Assembly: GCA_963678705.1 (NCBI GenBank)
Contig: OY783203.1
Coordinates: 27,758,535-27,822,534, forward strand
Source of the DNA: Panorpa germanica
Taxonomy: Eukaryota; Arthropoda; Insecta; Mecoptera; Panorpidae
Reading direction: 5' to 3'
Length of the DNA: 64,000 nucleotides
Under the pieces are notes generated by a model, which saw only the letters and a list, made by a program, of their open reading frames with translations, had not been told where the DNA came from and made no database searches. Positions 49,769-61,689 of the stretch are shown one piece after another (the stretch's first letter is position 1; each line of letters begins with the position of its first letter). The position numbers were made by a program, and so were the translations under genes.

Positions 49769-50083
49769 ATGCCTTATTCACCGGATTTCGCTTCGTGCGA
49801 TTTCTATATGTTTCCTAAAGTGAAATCTGCATTAAAAGGAACAAGATTTAAATTTGTTGTAGCTGTGAAAAAGAAAGTGCCACGCGTCCTCAAGGAGCTG
49901 ACGAAAGAAGACTTCCAGCAGTATTTCGAACAATGTAAGATTGGCATGGAGCGTTGTAGGGTTAGAGGAGTTGTGTATATTAAAAGTAATAATAACCAAA
50001 TATGTTTGAAATCAAAACCTGGTATAAGTCAGGTAATCGTTATTGGATACAAAGATTATTTGGAACAAGAATTAGAGAAGTAG
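49769..50083 (+). pseudogene. Mariner transposase C-terminal fragment
   Basis: The frame begins PYSPDFASCDFYMFPKVKSA, the mariner HPPYSPDLAPCDF block with several substitutions, then continues LKGTRF and VLKELTKEDFQQYFEQCKI. It runs on to MERCRVRGVVYIK, the usual end of this subfamily; the codons after about 49990 look unrelated. No TIRs were found nearby. It represents a third mariner lineage, distinct from those at 10137 and 31089. It lies just downstream of a SINE fragment. Confidence 0.75.
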
Positions 50084-50196
50084 TGGGGTTATTAATACAG
50101 ATATCTTAAAGTACTCGTAAATTGGGGGCTTCGTAGATTTTAGTTCGACACTAGCTATATGTTACATGCCACACTATTTATTGTCCATACCCAATA

Positions 50197-50575
50197 AACA
50201 TTTTGGTGAAATGGCATAGCTCGTTAAGAAAACAATTCTTTTTCACTCAGATTTCATATAGATGTCACCTGTAAAGAAAATTGTTAGAATCTTTTCATAA
50301 GAATATTCTTTCCCTTTTCGACATCATACAATTAAATGGAGATATAATTAAATATTTTATAATTAAATAAAGTAGTGATAAAATTCCAATATCTGTCTCT
50401 GTTAACTTAAATGGTTTATTTGCAACTTTATTCAATGCTGGTACGGTAGTGAGGCCAGGTGAAGTGATTTTGCCATTCGTAGTTCATATCACTGACATTT
50501 CTCTTGATCGAATGAAATCAAATTGATTTCTTTCATGACAAAAAAATCACACGCATCTTTAATATGATGTCATTT
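50197..50575. repeat. Family A repeat copy, inverted relative to 36108
   Basis: The terminus CCCAATAAACATTTTGG is followed by the complement of the 36108 copy, including CATCATACAATTAAATGGAG and ATTCGTAGTTCATATCAC. A short AT-rich duplication at 50340-50375 interrupts it. Confidence 0.7.
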
Positions 50576-51186
50576 TAATCATAGCTCGTAAGTAATTACA
50601 AGAAATATAATCATTTAAAACATTACACTTTAAAATGATGACAAATGTAATAAAATGATGTCAAATACAATAAACTAATAATAACCAATGTATGTGTTTT
50701 AAATTATATTTGAAATAGTTAAAAATTCAAACACTAGAGATTGAATGAAAATATTATTACATGTATTTCTTATACACTGAAATTAGAAGTAGTTATATAA
50801 TCTGATCGTAGTCTGAATTCGAGTCCAGAGTCCAGGTTATTTGTTTAAAACGGTAGCTACTGGCCAGTTTTATTACGGTAGTAAAAAAATGAAATTGCTA
50901 CAAAAAGAAATGTTTATTAGCCAGTAGAGCTGCTCGACTAAACGCACAAAACTATAAAAATCAGTGCAAGTCGGCGAATGCAAACATAAAAATGCCCATA
51001 TAGTGTGTTGGAGCCGTGTATGAGGAAGTCTAAGCTATCTACCACCCTCTACCTCCCCCACCCCCATGTTTCTTCCTACTAAATATTGTGGAGGTTCTAT
51101 TGTATTCAAAAAAAAGTAAAAATTATTTATGTCAAAAATTATTATCGTAATGTATCTGTATCGTTTTCGATTCTTTCCCTTGTAAC

Positions 51187-51355
51187 CATAGAGGTATAAG
51201 AATAGAGTGCACAAGAGGCTGAATACTGCGATAAAGGCAAAGAGAGAGATAATTGACGAGTGTCCTCTGTGTCTCTTTGTAACCGAGCACTGCGTCTGCT
51301 TGCTTGCTTACCCCGTACCTTACCGCCGATCAGCCAACATAGCTATATAAAACGC
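51187..51355. mobile_element. CATAGAG-family MITE lacking its right end
   Basis: It starts CATAGAGGTATAAGAATAG and follows the family through GGCTGAATACTGCGATAAAG, the TGTCTCTTTG arm and GCTTGCTTGCTTACC, then diverges after about 51340. Confidence 0.75.
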
Positions 51356-51972
51356 TAACTCCATCAGACTATAAGTGGGTTTAAGTAAATTTTTTGTCAG
51401 CTTTAAAGCGTCTGCAAGCTAATACAAGACAACTGTTTTAAAATGTTTTACAAGAGGACAAAGGGGCCAAACATCCCCATGACCCAATTTTAATTTCGCT
51501 ATGAGTAGGAGCGAGAGGGCATTATGCGTGTGCATGAGAGTGAGTGAGACATAAACCTTGATTACCTGATACCTGGAAAATGGTCGCCTGGTCAAATTAG
51601 CAGGTAGGCATACGATCATTGTACATACTAACGCTACTTACTCTTACACATTTTGTTCATCAGAAAATAAGTGATGTCTGGCGGGCCTAGGATCTTGGAC
51701 TATATATCTCTATGCTTGTATCCCATTCTTTCCAAACGATCCATAGTATGAGGTTGTATGTTTCCAAGCCAGTTCGGATAGATACGACTGTGAGTAGAAA
51801 GTAGAGCGGCACTTTAATATACATACGTATAAACCATATTATGAATACGAATGTATGAAAACCTTAAGTGGATTTAGCGGGAACTTTTGTTATTTCCACA
51901 AACAAACCAATATTTTAACAAATAAGAATCTTTTATGAAATGGCGTGAATATAACAAATTCGTTTAGCGATC

Positions 51973-52032
51973 TGCGGTAGATGGATGACGGTAGATGGAT
52001 GACGGTAGACGGATGACGGTCGACGGTAGACT
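51973..52032 (+). repeat. 14-bp minisatellite
   Basis: Repeats of GGTAGATGGATGAC occur, with later units changed to GGTAGACGGATGAC and shortened. They lie at the edge of a GC-richer patch. Confidence 0.85.
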
Positions 52033-52458
52033 CTAGACCCGCGTGTTTCTCGGATTTTATTTTTTCGGACGATCTTTCTCTTTGTCGAGGGGATAATCCC
52101 CTTCGCAGGGTTTACGGGGCTTCCAGGAGGTATTCGACTTGTGGTCTCTTGGATGTGGAGGGTGCGTTGCGGGGGATAGAGGAATAGAGGCACAAGGCAA
52201 TCGGGCGGAGCAGAGAGGTGGCGGTCTAGCGGCTAATTGGATGTGGCGGCGCCACAACACCGCTGAACAATCCTTTAAAAAAGTTACCGGTATATTGAAG
52301 AGTCAAATCCAACAGTTACACATTGAAGAAGCCAATGAACTTGTAGAGCAGAACCAACAGCTGGGAATATTGAGTCTGATATAACACTTCTTTAATTTTA
52401 AGTTTATACAAGCTTAAAACAACACTAGAATACGTTGAACAACAAGAGACAATAGTAG

Positions 52459-52488
52459 TGCCGGTCTCACACCAGAGAGACAGTTCAA
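52459..52488. mobile_element. Solo end of the 5049-type MITE
   Basis: GCCGGTCTCACACCAGAGAG followed by ACAGTT matches the TIR at 5049. No partner end is nearby. Confidence 0.55.
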
Positions 52489-52501
52489 AATAATTCATTA
52501 T

Positions 52502-53072
52502 TAATTAGAATCAAAATTATTGTTAATTAAATTTATTGAAATTATTTGTCTTTAAATATTTTGATCGTGCAACATTGTAAATTTAATAAAACATTACTTT
52601 CATTTTAATTATGTAGATATGACAACAACGCATATGTGTTTTGTTTATGTTTGACCACTTTCACCGAGATCAATGACCGGTTAGCCATGTCAAGTTCTAT
52701 TAATTATTTTGCAATGTTTACTTTTATAGAAATAATATAATAATATAGAAATAATTAAATAGTTTTATTTAAGATTTTTATTTGTAAAAGAAAGAGACAG
52801 CAATATTATTCTAAATATATATATAGTTTCCAAATCAATCTAATACAATAACTAACAACTACATACTATTTGATTCGTTTGCAAGTTGAAACTTAAATGT
52901 CAAATTTTTTTTGGAACGTACTAGTTGTATGAGTGGGTGGGCGTATTAGGTGTGTGCTGATAGAAGGGGGTTAAGTGTAAGCGGCATGGATAACAGATGC
53001 AGTTTTATTATTTTAAGTCTATTTTAAATTAATTCTTCTAGGGAAATATAGACGCCAAATCAAAAGTATAAT
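52502..53072 (+). repeat. Family B dispersed repeat, copy 1
   Basis: About 570 bp aligns with 59691-60343 in the same orientation. Shared strings include GATCGTGCAACATTGTAAAT, GAGATCAATGACCGGT and TAAGTGTAAGCGGCATGGAT. It has no coding capacity and no inverted ends, and its type is unknown. A segment of about 120 bp present in copy 2 is absent here. Confidence 0.8.
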
Positions 53073-53984
53073 ATTGTCAAAAATAGATGTTTGAAAAGGG
53101 TCTTCTTTCTGTACAACAACGGATTCTCTAGCCTATACAATATTGATTCTTGTAGAATCGCTTATTAAGGAATCCCTAATCTATCTCGATAATCCATAAC
53201 ACCCCTATAAAATTTAAATAATTAAGTCATAATCGTGACAATTTATACCAAATTAAATGTGACCAATTACTTGGTCAATATAGTTTAAAGACATAATAAA
53301 TAGAATTCCCCTTACAAGTTCAATGAAATTAGTTGAGGTTTTAACCGGCATCAAGATGAGAAGGCAGCAAACACGCATACTCAAGGTCTGTATAAAATAT
53401 ATAAAATAAAATCCGAAAAAAGTTTTTGATATTTATTTGGAGCCTTCATAAGTACAAAAATACTAATACTACATAAAATAACCTGACTATAATTATATAT
53501 TTGACTTTGTATGTCTCATTCCTATATACTCGTTGTCTGTGTTCATCTGTATATGTATATGTTTTACTTACGGTCATTTGAAATCTATGATTCTTCAAAA
53601 TAGTGTCTATGATCACTTTGGAATGATACGAGTATTTCATGAGGACTTTATATAAAAAATAAGATGCAATGGAAATTGTATATAAAGTTCTATCACCGAC
53701 GACCTTTTTTAACGTTGTCCTTTACCGCCGTATACCCATTAACCACAGTTACATATATTGAAGGTTTATTTAACATAAAAAAAATTACCTGTTACATAAT
53801 ATTTTCTTCAATTTAATATAATGTAACAAAAGCAATCTTTAGGCTTTAAATTACAATTTTTGAAATGAATAAAAGTATTTTATGGTAGATTATATATAAC
53901 TTTATATTTTAAAATAATAACTTTTTAAGTCTTTTAGTAAAATTATCTTAAACTTCGGTTAATAATAAATCGTAACGTTAAGTC

Positions 53985-54262
53985 CCATTCCCACTCACTG
54001 TTTTGATATTTAATTTATGTTTTTATTTAATATTTTTAAAGTAGATTTCAGGTTTTCAGAATAGGCATTCCTTGTCACATTCGTGTTTTAATTTGAGTTT
54101 AGTTAATTTAGTTGGTGCACATACGTCGTTAGTAATATAAATTTTAACAGTTGGACAAAATTGAATTTGGATAATAAAATTGATATTTTTAATAACAATT
54201 ATACTAATAGAAATTGCTTTAATTTCTTTATTTTTGACAAACTGACATTACATGTCTTTTAA
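53985..54262 (-). repeat. Family C repeat copy
   Basis: It begins CCCACTCACTGTTTTGATAT on the plus strand and includes TTAGTTGGTGCACATACGTC. It is adjacent to a second copy in the same orientation. Confidence 0.7.
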
Positions 54263-54317
54263 AAATAAATTCTAGTGCGTTAAGACAGATTGTCACATTT
54301 TGGAGGTTATAATATAA

Positions 54318-54570
54318 AGCCTCATTCGCACTCACTGTTTTGATATTTAATTTACTATTTTTATTTAATATTGTAATCTACATTTCAGGTTTCCGTTGAA
54401 GCATTCCTTTTCACATTTGTGTTTTAATATAAGTTTAGTTACTTTAGTCGGTGCGTATGCATCGTTAGTAATATAAATTTAGACAGTTTGATAAAATTGT
54501 ATATGAAATAATTAAAATTGCTATTGTTAATAACAATTAGTAATAAAACTGTGTTTTCTAAATATAAATC
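54318..54570 (-). repeat. Family C repeat copy, tandem neighbour
   Basis: GCACTCACTGTTTTGATATT and TTAGTCGGTGCGTATGCATC parallel the copy at 53985. The two copies have diverged by substitutions and small gaps. Confidence 0.7.
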
Positions 54571-55009
54571 CTACTGCATTCTGACAGGTTATAATATAAT
54601 ATAGCTTTTCTTAATTTAACATTTTTAATTTAAAACATTAGACCTTGTAAGGTTCAAATTCAAATAAATTAAATTAAAAATAGTACTGTGAATACACGTA
54701 TTGCCATATGCTAAACAATTTAAATTAAATACAAAATAAAATTAAAGTAGTGAGTGTGAATGATACGTTACACTAAAAACGAAATTAAAACAGGGTGGGA
54801 GTGATACTTTAGTAACGTGTTCTGTTTAGAGGGTATGAACCTCTGTTGCACCATAAGTGTATATAATAAAATTTCGCGTTTCATCAATGACAACTATTTT
54901 GATGAGTTTTTAAAATTTATGAACGACAGTTATTTTTAGAATTATAATCATATAAATACATATATACATACATATACATAAATACAAAGTAAGAAATATT
55001 GGTTGAAAA

Positions 55010-55095
55010 AATGCTTAAGACGCCTTTTCTTAGACTAAAACTGCACTGCGAAAAAGAATAGCGCGGAAATAACTTTGTAATACATTGAATCATAT
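55010..55095 (-). repeat. Family E repeat copy
   Basis: The complement reads ATTTCCGCGCTATTCTTTTT, CGCAGTGCAG and TTTAGTCTAAG, as at 28303. Confidence 0.6.
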
Positions 55096-55203
55096 ACATA
55101 TACATGCACCCTGCAAATTATTATTTATATTTTTATTATATGGCAAAACTGTAGTATAAATGAGAATGAAAAAAACGACCTTAAAGAATCTATCCATTAG
55201 AAG

Positions 55204-55794
55204 CACTGGCGTAGCTAGGTATGAGCCAGTGCTAGGCACTGGGGCCCTCAAGCTCAGGGGGCCCTCCGACTCTGACCAGTGAACCTCGTATTGTACTAGC
55301 TAAAAATTCTCCCACCTTTGGAATGTACATAAAATAGGTTGCAATACGATTTTAAGGTAGTACTGTCGGTCAAAGAGTTACCGTTTAATATTTTCTAAAA
55401 TTTGGCATATTAGTAGATTATAATAAGATAATGATCTCGTTAAATTTTAGAAAAACTGCAGAGAACCAGTAAAAATATATTGAACTTTGAATTTTTTAAT
55501 TTAACATTGAGGCTTATGAGAAATCACAGTTTTTATTTCATTTTATAAAAAGAACAGTTTAGATTTAGATTTATCGAAGATAGACCATTGTTATGAGGTA
55601 TGCAGTAATAACCGGTGACCGTATTCCTGAGTCTTGCGAACAATGATCGTGATCGAACAGATCTGATTTACATGAGCAAAACATTCTATGAATTACTCCT
55701 ATATATATATAAGACTTGATAAAACCTAAACAGTTTAGTAAGAGCCCCAGTTTATTTTTGCACCGGGGTCTTTGGTTACCTAGCTACGCCACTG
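55204..55794. mobile_element. 591-bp hAT-type non-autonomous element
   Basis: The ends CACTGGCGTAGCTAGGTA and CAGTGGCGTAGCTAGGTA (complement) are inverted and differ at one base. ATTAGAAG is duplicated at 55196-55203 and 55795-55802, the 8-bp duplication of hAT elements. Just inside are GGGGCCC-type sequences at both ends. No transposase frame is present. Confidence 0.9.
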
Positions 55795-56533
55795 ATTAGA
55801 AGTGTTCTTTTAAGACACATGTTTAATTGCTAATATCGTCTATAATATTGCGACTAATTAACGTCTTTAATACCGTAGACAACTTTATTAATACAAGTAA
55901 TATTTTACAAATTCTAAGAGTAAGGGAAGAACTTAATTTAAGAAAACTATAAATGTTGATACGATATAAGCATAATTATTATATATGTTATTAGTTCTGT
56001 CAAATTATAAAACATCGTCCTATTTGTGGCTTTTTGTGAACTTGTACTGGTTTTTTGTGCACCAGTAGGTTTTCCGACCGCAACCTACACACACACTCAC
56101 ACTCGCAAATAAATACAACGCAATGACAATAATAAAGTTACCAGGGAAAGAGTCATTCACTCTCGCCCATTGTTCCATCATTTACAAAAGAAGTAGAACC
56201 ATGACAATAATCTCAAATGGTTTTTGAAGAAATATGTTATAATTATGTACAGTATTTCTTGCTGTGTATTCTAAACTACGGAAGTTTAAGGTGTTTTCAA
56301 CTTTTCCATCAGCGCTCAAAATAAATGTTTGCGGTTATAAAATTAATTGCTGGAATATAAAATTTGTAAATGTAAAAGATACAGATAATAAAATATGAAT
56401 TTGTGAGTGATATGAACTACAAATGGAAAAATCACTTCACCTAGCCTCACCACCATATCAATATTGAAAGAAGTTGCAGATAAACTATTAAAGTGTAACA
56501 GAGACAGATATATCTCGTTTCTTTTTCTATGAT

Positions 56534-57279
56534 TTTTTTTTTTTAATTTTATTTTTATATTTACTTATTTGCCTTGACTTTCTTTCGTCATAGCCACCAT
56601 CAAACAATTTTTATACATCTTTTATAATTTATAATTCAATTTTACAAATTTCAAAATATTTCAATAATTCACTAATTAATTTTGAATCACTTAACAAAAA
56701 TTTAGTATCAACAGGAAAAGTTTTAATCACATCTAATATATCACTATTCAATTTTGATCTTTCTAAACTATAATTTATACATTCAAATATAATATGATCC
56801 AAAGTTCCTTCTTCACCACATTGACATCTATCGTCAGATTTAATATTATTTGTACAGGTGAGCTGGAGTTTTACAATGATTATTTTTGATTCTGATTATA
56901 GTTGATATAATTTGGCGGGACTCATTTTTAAACCATCTCTTCTTACTTAAATTTGGATGTAACATATAATAATCTCTTCCTTTTAACTGACTTTTGTTAA
57001 TGAAATCTGTGTTTCTCAAATTAAATTTTAATTTTTTGATTATAATAAAAATTTCATATGAAGGTAATTTCACTTTCATCTCAATTTCTAAATTTATTGA
57101 TTCCTTTGCCAATTTATCCGCAATTTCGTTTCCTCTTATTCCACAATGTACTGGTATCCATATAAATTTTATGGTATTATTCTTATTTATAATATTGAAA
57201 TACATCTCCTTAATTTTGCATGTCAAAATATCATTATTTGATTTGTTATCATTAGAATTTAAATTTTTTAAAACACTTA
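56534..57279 (-). mobile_element. 5'-truncated non-LTR retrotransposon (RNase H end) with 15-bp duplication
   Basis: An identical 15-mer, TTCTTTTTCTATGAT, lies at 56519-56533 and 57280-57294 and brackets the element. Its 3' end on the minus strand is an A-rich tail (56534-56560). The 5' end is cut inside the RNase H domain, as target-primed reverse transcription often does. It sits inside a copy of the dispersed repeat family A, which supplies the flanking sequence on both sides. Confidence 0.9.
56629..57279 (-). pseudogene. Retrotransposon ORF2 C-terminus: RNase H and terminal zinc motif, frameshifted
   Basis: From 57279 downward the frame encodes the end of an RNase H domain, with IKFIWIPVHCGIRGNE and IADKLAKESI carrying the catalytic His and final Asp region. 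It continues to CKTPAHLYK, where the frame closes near 56846. Shifting one base restores NIKSDDRCQCGEEGTLDHII with a C-x-C-x7-H-x4-C motif, ending in a stop at 56629-56631. The combination of an RNase H domain with a terminal cysteine motif is typical of I/R1-type elements. One frameshift and the missing reverse transcriptase make it a dead copy. The first few codons of the longer open frame above 57279 are target DNA. Confidence 0.85.
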
Positions 57280-58264
57280 TTCTTTTTCTATGATATATTG
57301 ATGACACATGACACTAAAATATATATTTTCAAATGTAAAAGAGACAGCAACTATAACTTCATTTAATTGTATCATGTTGGAGAGAGAAAGAATATTCTTA
57401 TGAAAAGATTCTGATCATTTTTTTTTCATATGTGACATCTATCTAAAATTTGAGTGAAATAAAATTGACTTTTTTACTGGAACTTCACCTAGCTATGCTA
57501 TTTCACCCAAATGTTTACAGGGTTTGTATTTCTTCCAGTGGTCTGTGTTTTTTTTTTTGGTTAACTTTATACACATTTTCTTTTCACATGTGTATACTGA
57601 TGTCACCATCATTAATTAGACAATGCGATTGGTGGCTGGCAAATTATATTTATACGAGTAATCATACAGATATTCACTACAGATACTATTTCCACCCCGC
57701 TTCCTCTCTAGGCCATGTTTCATTCAATAAATCTAATGCATTGACTACTTTCCATGCCGTCAAGTTGGCACTTACCATAAGATGATGTGAATCTCAGCCG
57801 TGTGGAACTTTACCCCATCATCATCTTATGGCATTGGGTGCTTCAGTAATGTAAAGAATTGTTTTTCATCCCCAGCCAGGATAGTTGATTTTTTTCAAGT
57901 TGTTTTCTACAGAATTACTAACTTTGGTTTATCCCTACAAACAATTTTGATCGGAATTCAATTAGATGCGAATCGTATCACTCTGAATGGTGATTGGAAT
58001 CCCATTAGACATTAGTGTTACATTACATGAAGCTTTGAACAGCATGTCTGCACCAGGCGGAACGCTCCGTACCCCCCACTGATGACCTTCCTAATACTTT
58101 CCAAACGAGGTTTGTCGAGGTGCAAGTCGTGGTACTACCCAATACTACCACATATGTTCTCCCGAACGCTGTGTGACTACTGTCTAACCGCTCTCTGATA
58201 CGAGATTGCTAAGATACGACAAATTGTTTGTAGGGATATTGCAACAGGTATAATTTCTATATAT

Positions 58265-58440
58265 GTGTAAAGAAATTATATTTCTTTAGTTAGTACAAAG
58301 CTCGTCTGTCGGTAAAACAGTAACCGTTCAGTGAAAACATATACCCATGAACGCCATAGATATCAATGTAGAAATAACGGACCACACAGTTAATATTTGG
58401 AGTCGACAGAACCCACGTTTTTAGTTAGTTAGGTAGTGAT
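58265..58440 (+). repeat. Family D repeat copy
   Basis: This is homologous to the complement of 38565-38690. The TTAGTTAGTACAAAG leader resembles the mariner-like leader near 15385, so it may be an eroded transposon UTR. Confidence 0.6.
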
Positions 58441-59690
58441 ATTGTGAGGTAAAATAGAAGGGAATTGACAATTTACGGTAAATAATAAAGTTTCAATGTA
58501 TGATTTAAGTAAAACAATGTAATTATTAAAATAAACTTTAAATTTCAGAAGCAACACATCAGTTTGTTTAAAATTGACAATTCCTAATAAAACTGGAGAT
58601 ATTGTCTTACATATGTATGTATATATGTATGTATATATATCATGGTATGTTTGACATAGTTTCGGATAAACGCATCTCCATTACCCAGCAATTGGTTTAC
58701 AGTCATTACGCTGGATAATGGAGCTTTGCCAAAGAGCGCAGCAGCACGAGAGCTGGTTAGCTAGTTAGGTGGTTAGCCAGGACCAGAGCTCGTCACTGAT
58801 TGTAAGTTCGCGGGACTATGTACCACAACTGTTATATGATAACATGAAGTAATAACAGTACAACATTATGTAATAGTTAGTTTAAAAAAAACACAACAAT
58901 TTCCGCCTAAAGATAAATAAAACTTTAAAACTGCTCTTTTGAAATTTCATCCAGTTTTATAAATATTAGTATAAATCGCTTTCCTAATGCTTCGGCAATC
59001 AGATTCGATTTTAGTTTCACTTTAGTCAAAGATTCCAGAGTCACTAGAACAACATTGTTTTAGCAAAAAAGAAATTTTGATAATATACAGTATAATACGT
59101 AATTAAGAACGTTTGATGACTACCAACATTACTAAACTATTATCAGTCCCCTCCCGTGAGCCATAGCTTTCGTCAGACGTTTTAAAGCTCTTAAGAAAAT
59201 TATGTAGGTAAACCACGGTACTAAAGGTAAGGTAAAGTTACAAAAATGCATGCGTGCGCCTGTCGTATTACATAAAGGACCCAACACACCAGGAGATTCC
59301 CACTTAGAATAAAATTCCTCGACACGGAAAAAACCGTTTAAGCGACCTCTCTTGATCCCCTATCTTCTATGAACTAAAAATCTCGGCGACTCAACATAAG
59401 AAGGGTATGAAGGAAGAAGGGTACATTTAAAAAAACCGCTTTTAACAACGCCACTGGATCTTCTATGAATTAAAATTCTCAGCGACTGTATTGTAAAAGT
59501 AAAATTTTTTTCTACAAAAAGTTGAACATTACATACGCTCATAGAGTACAAAAACGACTGAATATGATGGGTTCCTTTAAAAAAGAAAATTAAATACCAG
59601 TATGATTATTTCCTACCCTCTTCCCTTCTATAAAATGCTATCTCTTTTATATAACAGAATGTAAACAAAAACAGGTCAATAATGAATTAA

Positions 59691-60343
59691 AATCAAAATT
59701 ATTGTTAATTAAATTTATTACAATTATTTATCTTTAAATAAATCGATCGTGCAACATTGTAAATTTATTAGAACATTACTTTAATTTTTATTATATAAAT
59801 ATGGCAACAACGCACATGTGTTTTGTTTATGTCTGACCACCTGCACCGAGATCAATGACCGGTAAGTCATCACAAGTTCTAATAATTATTTTGCAATATT
59901 TATTTTTAGAGAAAAATTATTGTAATGTGTTAGAGTAGTGCGTAGTTTTATTTAACATTTTAATATGTAAAAGAAAGAGACAGCAATTTTATTCTAAAAA
60001 TATTTATGAAGTAAATATTTAAATTTAATATTAGTGTTATGTCGGTGGATGTGTTATAATTAAAGACGAACTTGAGACATTACGTTCGAATGCCTAATGA
60101 TTGTCTGTGGAAGAAAAGAGATGAATATAGTTTCAAAATCAATCTAATAAAATAACTAGCAACTACATACTGTTTGATTCGTTTGCAAGTTGAAACTTGA
60201 ATGTCATAGATTTTTTTGTACGTACTAGGTGTATGAGTGTTGGGTGGGTGCGGATAGAAGGGAGTTAAGTGTAAGCGGCATGGATGTTGCAGTTTCATTA
60301 TTTTAAGTCCGATTCTTCTATGGACATATAGGCGCCAAATTCA
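59691..60343 (+). repeat. Family B dispersed repeat, copy 2
   Basis: This is homologous to copy 1 and carries about 120 extra bases around 60000-60122 that include ATGTCGGTGGATGTG. The extra segment is either an insertion here or a deletion there. The 72-codon minus-strand frame across it is chance. Confidence 0.8.
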
Positions 60344-60602
60344 AAATCAAAGTCACAAATATAAATTGCACAGATATAAAATATGGACGTGTGGAAATAT
60401 TGTAGTCACCGCTTTGCCGGAAATGACAACTAAGTTCACATGTACGTCATTAAGACATATAAACAATATCGCCCTATTTAAAACACCTAGTGTGTAGATA
60501 TCAATATTTGTGATACCAAGTAGTATAATTAGTAAGTTATACTTACTGCATTATATCAGGATTTTATTTACATATTTCTTTTCAAAATGGCCGTTGTCCT
60601 AT

Positions 60603-60609
<7 letters not shown>

Positions 60610-60674
<65 letters not shown>
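60610..60674 (+). repeat. (AT)n microsatellite, about 65 bp
   Basis: Uninterrupted AT repeats. Confidence 0.95.
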
Positions 60675-60680
<6 letters not shown>

Positions 60681-61689
60681 TATATTGTCTTATTTCAAAA
60701 CTTGTTTCTTTTTTATCCATATGTAAAAGGCGTTTTCAATAGTTGCGTGACAAATAATACGCAAAAAGAATATTGCAAATTGTAGATGATTCCAATGCAA
60801 TGCATGCTGAAGCCCGCCCTTCAAAAACTTGTTTTCAATGTTAATTCTTATATTTTGTTATGTATACAGTTAATATATTTATTTCATTGTTTATATATAT
60901 AATGCATATGTATAAACAATATTTTATGCCGTATATACATTGTATACAACATATAACATAAAAAAACTTTTTCGAATCCCATGAGAATGGTAAAGAAATT
61001 AAAAAAGTAATGTTGCAATTTTTAACCTTTATTCTAAACAGTGGCGGTTATAGCAGCTAGACGATAATTAATTTATTTTTGATTATTTCGAACACCGAAA
61101 AACTACAAAGGGCTATCCATAAACTGCGTCACACAAATTTCATAATTTTTTAATACCCCAAAACACCCACCCATCTCAATTGCGCATACTGTCACACATT
61201 GTGGACCCCGTCCTCTGTTGTGATGTCACACTTATTTTGTTTTTGATCACTTTTTTGGAATTTGAATTTTATATTAAATGTCACTTGTCGTGTCACAGGA
61301 TTACACTCCCTCCTCCCCATTTACGTGTGAAGTTATTGGCAAATGGACAACTGAAAGTACTATTTTCCAAATTATCTTTATAAACATGGACATCATGGAA
61401 TTCATGGGATCCCCTCCATATCGGACCAATTTAAAACATATTACATACGTCGAACTAACCTAATTTATATCATAGATACTATTAGTATAGGACATTCAAC
61501 TTTTCAATTACGTTTTGAATGAAATAATTTAACGCACCAGATTCTGATAAAATTGAGATACTATCAATATTCCATCCCGCTGAACACAAAACATGGATTG
61601 TCACATTCATAATTCAATATTTAACTTAATAAAACCTAGTAATATTTCACCTAAAAGAATATTATTTTATTATTTTATAGATATTTAAT

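Larger units (their letters stand above)
56400..57520. repeat. Family A repeat copy interrupted by the non-LTR insertion
   Basis: The left part (56400-56533) and right part (57280-57520) together follow the 36108 copy. The non-LTR element occupies the middle. Confidence 0.7.

Noticed and set aside
52502-60343. Family B copies as LTRs of one retrovirus-like element
   Set aside because: No gag, protease, reverse transcriptase or integrase between them, and no TG...CA ends or short duplication; kept as an unclassified repeat.
60510-60785. 91-codon frame across an AT microsatellite
   Set aside because: Same reason: Ile/Tyr alternation from (AT)n.
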